From contig JAWPHD010000140.1 of assembly GCA_037043455.1 (NCBI GenBank), positions 372,001-436,000 on the forward strand: a stretch of DNA of 64,000 nucleotides. The letters are read 5' to 3'. Made by a program: the position numbers and the translations under genes. Each line of letters begins with the position of its first letter. Position 1 is the stretch's first letter. Below the pieces are notes generated by a model. It did not search any database, was not told the DNA's origin, and saw only the letters and a list, made by a program, of their open reading frames with translations. Source of the stretch: Cyrtodaria siliqua. Lineage: Eukaryota; Mollusca; Bivalvia; Adapedonta; Hiatellidae. This document shows, in pieces, positions 56,883 to 64,000 of this stretch.

Positions 56883-57288
56883 GTAAAAATGTTTCTAGAG
56901 ATTAGTTCAATAAATATGCAAAGACAAATATATGTTTGTTTTGGTAAGAAAACGATAAAATATTTGAATTTTATTTCAAAACAAGAATACCTATTCAATT
57001 TAAGCATAATATTGGCCCGTTGGTTATTCTCATTTATTAGTGTTACAAAGGTTCGTCTGAGTTTACCATTTTAACTATTAACAAATAATAGATTAAGCTA
57101 ACCACCTCTCAAAATAAGCATCTAAAACCACAGTTGCTGTATCGGTGTTGGGAACTAAAAAAAAATATAAATAAATAAATAAATAAAACTGTGGAACAAA
57201 ATAAAGCACATATTCACCGCTATTGGTGGCGATTCTCCGAATGTACCAGTGTCCATCAATTCATTTCGAGGTGATTTCAACAACGGAA

Positions 57289-57602
57289 CAAGTAATAACC
57301 ATAAATATAACGCTTACCTGTTTTAAAATTGATGTATTTGACGAGAAATTGTCAGTTTAGAATATTCACTCCACCGTCTGCTGCAGTTGTTTTGAATAGT
57401 CATGATCATCTGCGGCGCTTGCTTTTTTTAACGTTTCCCTTTGTCTTTAAAAAAGCAAGCGTCGTTTATGATCAAAAATCTATTGAACAAAAACACTGAG
57501 GCAGTGGGTGGAGAGAATATATATTCTAAACAGACGATTTCTCGCCAAATACAACAATTTTAAAAAAAGGTAAGCGTTATATTTATGTTTATTACTTGTA
57601 GG
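57289..57602. mobile_element. Nested MITE of about 310 bp in the left arm of the large element
   Basis: The ends ACAAGTAATAACCATAAATA and its complement near 57583-57602 head roughly 85-bp inverted repeats (both contain TAACGCTTACCT). The right arm of the host element lacks this insert: the sequence runs directly from CAACGGAACAATAG to GTAATTATAGG when complemented. Its absence there dates the MITE after the element's formation. Confidence 0.85.
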
Positions 57603-58340
57603 CCAGTAATTATAGCCGAAAATAAGAGTCAAGGTCAAACAAATTCCAACAGAAAGTATTTTAGGATTTTTAGAATCACTGACATGTAATGAGTTTCAGA
57701 AAAAAACTCCTCAAGATAAAGATGATGGGAAATGCTAAATTTTGGGGTAAAAGTTGGGTTTTTAAGAGAAAATCTCCGGAAACTGGAATAATTTTATAAA
57801 ACATCATTTGAGCAAATTGGAATTTTCTAACAGTGCGGAAATGCTCTTCCATATACATCTACATGTAAATAAAGGTTTTACAGATGGATATGAGGTTAAT
57901 AATATGAGATTTTGGGGCAAAACTTGGAAAAAATTAATAAAATCGTTGATTTCTGCAATACATTTGGTGTTACTAGGCTATAAATGAAAAAAAATACTGA
58001 ATGAGCTATAAACAATTAGTTTCTTACTGTTTTACACAGAAAAAGGTACAGAGATGTCCTAGAAAAAAGTCCTTTTGAATACGACGATCTGAAATACTTT
58101 ATTTTTGGGTCTAAAAATGTGTTTTTCATAAATAAAAGTTCTCAAAAGAGGAATCATTTTGTAATAAACTAATCTCATAAACTAATCTAATGGAAGTGAT
58201 AAAATGGTGCACAATTATATATACAAATGTTTCATTGTATCTTAAGTTAATGTGAAAATTCACATTGTGAGATTTTGGGGCAAAATGTTGAAAAAAATGA
58301 ATAAAATCGTTGATTTCTGTAATACATTCGTAGTACAGTG

Positions 58341-60616
58341 GCCCGTTTTATGGAACATCTTACGACGATTTTGCTCTTAAGTCAAATTATTAAATTTATT
58401 GCTATAAAAATGTTCATAAACTTGTTTTTTAACTATCTAATATATATATTGTTCATTCAATATTTACACCCTTAATTGTTTGCTTCAAATGCTTTTAAGA
58501 AAAATGATGGAAGGTATTTTATTTTGACTTGAAAATACAGCATATTAAATTCATTTTAAAGAGAGGAAACCTTCTTCGAAACCCATCTTCATGTGAAACA
58601 CGAAATCAGAGATCGATAAGACGCTAATTAAATTAAAACAATTGTCCTTCATAAAAAAACACTGAAAAAGAATCACAAATAAGTATTTCAACAAATATAA
58701 TTGAAGTGAAAAAATGGTGTATAAAACGTACATTACATATGTTTGATAATATCAGAACTTAGAAGTGAATAAGATGCTCAAATTGCGAGGTCAGGATCAA
58801 AACATGGAACAGAATGGAGAAAAAAACACCAATGTTTTTTGTGATACGATCAAATTACTGGGCTTTAATAATGAAGTATGTATTAACTAAAACAGACATT
58901 TGTAAAAAATATCCGGGTCTACATTTGGAATCACACCTATGTGTTTCGATGAAAATCTTAACATTGTGTTATCCGGAAGTCAACGGGACAGAAAACAGTT
59001 CACTGTTGCTGTATTCTAAACAGTATGGCCGTTAGCCACATGTGTAAAATGTAAGATCTGCATTGCATGTTTATTACTACAATAAAGATGAAGGTTATAT
59101 CAGCGAGTCCATGTAAATAAAATATATATAGATCTATCGGCCAAATGACATTGTAAAACTGATGATAATTTAGGGTTTGACTTTTAAAGGCTTTTGGAGG
59201 GAATCTGCTGAGGTCTAGGGCGCCGACATATTAGTATGACATAGCCAGTATGGATTCCTTCTACATAAATTCGAAATATGATTCTATGGAAATCGAGCTG
59301 TTGCGAATGCTGAGATCCTTTCTAACGGTTTCCCACAAAGCAATGAGCAACGATGTGTCAGTATCCAAGGGTATGATGAAAGGAAATGCCTTTTTTTTGC
59401 GAAACAATGCAATTTTCATCAACATTCGTTGAAAACCAGAATCGTTTTTAAAATCGTTTCAGCTTAAACAAAAAATACAATTATGTCACAAAATGTTTCA
59501 CTATTCAATGTACATAATTATATCAAAGTTTTTAAAATTGTATCTGAAATTAAGAAGAATGCTCGAACCGTGATTTTTTTTGACGACTTCTTAACAATTG
59601 CATAGAATCAACCTTTTCATACAAAAATTGTAGAAAGATCATTTTCTTGCATCAGTTTGGCGCATTATAAGTGTTGCGCATGTGCACTACTGTGTCAGAA
59701 ACAAGTCCACACACATACGAGGCTTTATGATTTGGGTGAAAAAAATGCAAAATATACTTGAACCGATTTTCAAAAATCATTTGAGCAGTATAAACAATAT
59801 TTTGGGAGTTATGCAATTTTGCCTTATATATGTACTCGCCCAGTTTCATTACTTCCACATTGAATTAGATACTCACATTGCGGACATGTTTGAAAACAAG
59901 TATACTCAAACATTGATAATTTTTGTAATTGATAGGGATAGTGGACTAGGAGATTTTCATGTGTCTAGAGTAAAATATATTTTTACTTCTTTGTAATGGA
60001 TAAAAGGATGCATTTTAAGAATAATTAAATGTCCTAACCCCTGTGATGCTATGAACTGTTTTGTTATGCGTAAAACATAACATTTTCAATTGAGTAGAAC
60101 ATAATTGGGTGTATCAATGATTTGCACGTCACATACGCTATTTGTATTTCTAACCCTGAACGAAATGGGGTTAACACTCCTTTTAGGTTATATTGAGAAA
60201 GCAATTTCAGATGGAGATGCCATAAAGGGTGAAGGTTCCCATCAGGCATGCCTCCGCAAAGGAGTTAACCCATGCGGGGCAGAGTATTTGAGATGTAGGA
60301 TGAAGTTTCCCATCACGCATGCCTCGAGAGCGAACCAATTGGGGCAGAGGCCTGTGGCTCTAAAGCCATGGCCATATCCAATGGGTTAGCGAGGCCTCTT
60401 GTTTGTAACCAAGCTTGTATACATAGGTAAATACATGTATATAGCTTTTTTATAGTGTGCGAGGCGTTTAGTCCAAAACACAAAGTTTATATTAACGTAC
60501 AAAGTTATTTTGGAAAAATAATAATAGTGATGGATATGCATGTTTTACAGCTGAAAACACCAGTTGTGCAAAGTGTGTACTAAACATTTTCGTACAAGGG
60601 ATGTCTGATAGTTAAC
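58341..60616. other. Interior of the large element, no recognisable gene
   Basis: This is AT-rich sequence with short frames only (73 codons at 58814, 104 codons at 59682), neither with domain character. At 60225-60400, GGTTCCCATCAGGCATGCCT and GTTTCCCATCACGCATGCCT form an imperfect direct repeat about 78 bp apart in a GC-richer patch. Confidence 0.4.
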
Positions 60617-61506
60617 TAAAAAAGAAATATAAAAAGATCGGACAGGGAAAGTAGCATTCAAGGAGGACAGTCAACCACAAAACACAGAAACAAACACGCA
60701 AACAGACAAACAAGAAGGCAAATGCAATAATAAATGCAAACGACATCACAAACACAAAAATGGTTGACAATAGGGCTACCGCCTTGGAACGGTCAGTGGC
60801 AAAGTAGGCCACTGGGGGGTTTAAACCGATTCTAGGGTGCACCAAACCTCACACTTACTCTACTGTCATCCCATTAAAACATGACAGTGTAAATAAAGAA
60901 ATCCCCGCCATGATCTAATCTCTAACCAACAAGGCAGCATCAATAGGCAATATAAGTAAAACACAAATATGCTCGTGTAAATATAATACAAAAAAACAAT
61001 AGCCTAGAAAGCCACAATGAAGCTACTCAATGACTTTGCAGAAGCCAGAGCAGTAAGAGAATAAACCATTAAGGGCACGACAAGAAAGATCATGGACAAA
61101 CATCAAACGCCACCGTCCCAATGGGCTTTAGGTAGGCGTCATCAAAGGGTCCACAGCCTGTCCGGTCATCGTACAATTAAAGAGGAAAGCATAGTGGCGA
61201 ACTGTAAAAGGGTCCACCACCAAGCATGCAGTACGTTGCAAAATGATAGGGTCATAACCTCTTTTGATAAACTTTTTAACAAGTTTAACAAAGATAGTAT
61301 GAAAGTGATCATGACCTAGAATCTTACGAAGTTTATAAATCACATCACCATAGAAGTCAGGTTGTGATAGTCCTTGTCGGAGAAGAGTCCTTAAATTACT
61401 TTTATATTTGGAAAGAAGATCAGGGTTACGATAATAAAATTTTGCAAAGGTTTTACGAAGTTTATGGTAACGGTAACCCTGATTGAGTAACTTTTTAACT
61501 AAGTCT
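60617..61506 (-). mobile_element. Retroelement copy on the minus strand with RT C-terminal frame
   Basis: On the minus strand it reads from a decayed RT region (61343-61128: KLRKILGHDHFHTIFVKLVK, RGYDPIILQRTACLVVDPF, YAFLFNCTMTGQAVD) through the tail GGTTTAAACCCCCCAGTGG to GTCCGATCTTTTTATATTTC at 60617. It is about 890 bp and is inserted within the large inverted-repeat element. Confidence 0.85.
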
Positions 61507-62369
61507 ATGGATTATCCCACTAGTAACACACTAGTCTTCCATCACAATCATCATCTTTTAAATAACATATATACCTTGGTGTTTTCAACAAATAATTGCT
61601 TCTCGGAAGTGTGGGCATTGCATGTTAATGAAAGGTTATAAACATTATGAACAACCCAAACAATGTAATCAGAGTGTACATTTGTAGCATTGAATGTGTA
61701 ACAGGTTTTTGTAGAAAGCATGGAATCTCATGTATGCAGTGCCAAAATGTAAGCTCTATGAATTCTATAGAAATTGAGATTCATTTAAATTAAAATTTTA
61801 GTTATTTGATCACTCTTTAACAAGCAATAATATTAGGTGATGTGAACAAAAGCTCCTACAACTTCGACATGAGTATTGCGCAAAATTTCAAAATTAAATT
61901 TCATACAGTTACTTTGAACGTGTTTTTAAAACTTATCATACAGTTTCCGGTGATCTTTTTCATTAAAATGTAATCATCACACCTAAAGATAAAACATATT
62001 GCACCATTTTAATATAAGTTACCATATATGGTATTTAAATGATTATAAACCCTGTTGTAATGATTGGTTGAAAAATATTTCCACCACATATTCAATGAAG
62101 TGTATACAATATGTGTATCAAAAGATTATAAATACATATGTATGTAATTACATCATGTTTTTCCTTCATTATTTTATATATAAAATTTCCAAATGATGTA
62201 AACATGATCCATGATGTAACGGACCTTTTGTTTGCTACATACCTTAAAATTGAGCATCTAACTAAATGTCTGATACTATAAAACATTTGGATATATGCAT
62301 ATATAGGATAATATAACTTCAAGTAGATTATGTATATTCAAAATACATCTTAACAATGATTACTATTTA
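61507..62369. other. AT-rich interior of the large element, right part
   Basis: No gene is visible. Only short frames rich in Ile, Tyr and Asn occur on both strands. Confidence 0.4.
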
Positions 62370-63460
62370 CGTTTTTTTATGAAAAAACATTTTGCCACCC
62401 GAACATAATGCATTTTTCAACAGTATACGCCTGATGACTTTTTTGGGGCACATCCTTGCATCTTGCTCTAATGAAAACCATTATAGATTATCATTTTATA
62501 ACTCATTTCCCTACTTCTTTAGCTTAAAGGCCTGTACTACGACTGTATTACAGAAATCAACAATTTTATTATTCTTTTCAACATTTTGCCCCAAAAGCTC
62601 ACAATATGAACTTTCACATTAACTTACGATACAATGAAACATTTGTATATATAATTGTGCACCATTTTATCACTTCCATTAGAAAAGTTTATGTTCAAAC
62701 ATCTTATTACAACATGATACCTCTTTTCAGCGATTTTTTATGAAAAACACATTTTTAGACCCAAAAATAAAGTAATTTATATCGTCATATGCTAAAGGAC
62801 TTTTTTCTGGCACATCTCTGTACCTTTTTCTGTGTAAAACAGTAAGAAACTAATTGTTTATAGCTCATTCAGTATTTTTTCATTTATAGCCTAGCAACAC
62901 CAAATGTATTACAGAAATCAACGATTTTATTCATTTTTTTCAAGAGCATTTCGCACTGTTAGAAAATTCTAATTAGCTCAAATGATTTTTTATAAAATTA
63001 TTCAGTTTCCGGAGATTTTCTCTTAAAAACGCAACTTTTACCCCAAAATTTAGCATTACATGTCAGTGATTCTAAAAATCCTAAAATATTTTCTGTTGGA
63101 ATTTGTTTGACCTTAAAACCTATAATTACTAGACTATTGTTCCGTTGTTGAAATCACCTCGGATTGAATTGATTGACACTGGTACATTCGGGGAATCGCC
63201 ACCTCTTAGCGGTGAATATGTGCTTTATTTTGTTTCACAGTGATGTATACCTAATTGAAATCGCTTTTTTTGAAGCATTTTGACTTGTCACAGAAAAACG
63301 GTTTGATCGAATTGTTTTCGGTTTTCGGTTTCGAGAATGACATACATCTGCGATTCCAACCAGCCCAGATTTGTAGATAATTCTCAGAATTTAGCCAGTG
63401 AAATAATTGATGAAAACAGTTAGGTATCAAATGTTGACCAGAGAGAGCTTCACACCTTAT

Positions 63461-63504
63461 CCCAGAGTACATTACTCTGGGATAGAGTACATTACTCTGG
63501 GATA
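63461..63504. repeat. Duplicated small palindrome
   Basis: ATCCCAGAGTACATTACTCT/GGGAT forms a short hairpin whose right half (AGAGTACATTACTCTGGGAT) is duplicated immediately downstream. It lies in a 325-bp stretch present only in the right arm of the large element. Confidence 0.8.
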
Positions 63505-63865
63505 TTTTTTTCAGGAAAACTTAAAATGTGTTTATTTTCAACAAATAAGACGAAAAAAAAAATCTTTTTTTTTTTTTAGTTCCCAGCACCGATACAGCAA
63601 CCTGTGTCTAATACACGTCCTCAAAACAAACTAAAGTATAATAATTATAAAAGCAGGTAAAAGTCATACAGGAAATGTAACACTAACAGAACACAGTCCC
63701 CAAAAGCACACAGTCAAAACAAACAACAATTACAAGGGAAAATGTAGCAAAGTATGCAACAGCCACATTTCAATAGAATACAAAATTATTACCATATTTT
63801 TATGTATACAACTCAGTAATACTTTGTAACGAATATTTTATTTTGTCATTTTTGTAGCCAGTGTT

Positions 63866-64000
63866 TATCTCTCGTAATATCTCACGAGATTGCCGTATAT
63901 GGAACAGTTTGGTCCATTTCTAATGGCATTATACTGGCTCAGGGACCCAGACTAGAGGTGAACGTAGATATGTTACCCTATACGGCAATCTAGCGAGATA
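63866..64000. repeat. Inverted-repeat element at the window end
   Basis: GAGATTGCCGTATA at about 63888-63901 and TATACGGCAATCTA at about 63977-63990 are reverse complements. TATCTC at the left and GAGATA at the last bases of the window extend the match. It may be a short MITE of about 140 bp, possibly incomplete at the window edge. Confidence 0.6.

Larger units (their letters stand above)
57129..63604. mobile_element. Large element, 6.5 kb, with terminal inverted repeats of about 1.2 kb
   Basis: The left arm (57129-58340) and right arm (62370-63604) are reverse complements with indels. Outer ends read TTGCTGTATCGGTG.TGGGAA and its complement. Matching inner marks are AAATAAAGCACATATTCACC (57200 and 63225), TGTCAGTGATTCTAAAAATC (63060 and its complement near 57675), and TGGTGCACAATTATATATAC (58206 and 62655). 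Within each arm a block with GATTTTGGGGCAAAA and AATCGTTGATTTCTG is repeated at about 360-bp spacing, giving subterminal direct repeats. Inside lie no intact transposase and only short frames, plus a minus-strand retroelement (60617-61506). Confidence 0.85.

Overview
The window is eukaryotic nuclear DNA and most likely comes from a bivalve mollusc. The evidence is an intron-split cadherin gene with canonical GT/AG borders, AT-rich introns packed with degenerate repeats of a kind I associate with clam and mussel genomes, Penelope-like and other reverse-transcriptase remnants, and many foldback or MITE-like elements. The organism call is inference from repeat style and was not tested by a search. 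No bacterial gene organisation, rRNA, CRISPR array or intact viral genome is visible. Most open frames in the window are artefacts of repeat arrays or chance.

Layout: (1) 1-2.5 kb, a Penelope-like reverse transcriptase, frameshifted and lacking a GIY-YIG nuclease, followed by a small basic ORF. (2) 2.5-15.4 kb, gene-free DNA with inverted repeats (a 2 kb nested foldback at 5246-7250), tRNA/SINE-like fragments and dispersed repeats. (3) 15.4-16.9 kb, a 30-bp minisatellite, a long hairpin and a promoter-like stretch. (4) 17.2-56.9 kb, a plus-strand gene fragment of 11 proposed exons encoding about three cadherin repeats. Reading phases match across nine of the ten introns. (5) 57.1-63.6 kb, a large element with roughly 1.2 kb terminal inverted repeats containing a nested MITE and a retroelement copy. 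(6) A further inverted-repeat element is cut by the window end.

The cadherin introns are the most remarkable part. Intron 1 carries about 11.1 kb of 50-bp units (22928-34060), each resembling a complete 3' splice site: branchpoint-like CTCAT, pyrimidine tract, CAG. Exon 3 (35776-35835) runs into about 3.2 kb of 63-bp units, each ending in a GTAAGT donor. These units are recognisable at DNA and protein level as reiterated copies of that exon's own 3' part plus its donor. Exon 7 (ending 49836) is followed immediately by six 40-bp units starting with its own GTGAGT donor. Upstream of exon 1, a 30-bp array repeats GGTATGT. One cadherin gene therefore shows several minisatellites seeded on, or carrying, splice signals in sense orientation. 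Two of the arrays were further enlarged by higher-order duplications of about 1700 bp and 1512 bp.

Other accessory content: at least a dozen copies of one RT-encoding retroelement, most sharing the same 3' end and several reduced to short tails; a THAP-domain pseudogene facing a short acidic ORF inside intron 8, possibly the two ends of one DNA transposon; and several MITEs, one splitting a retroelement copy.
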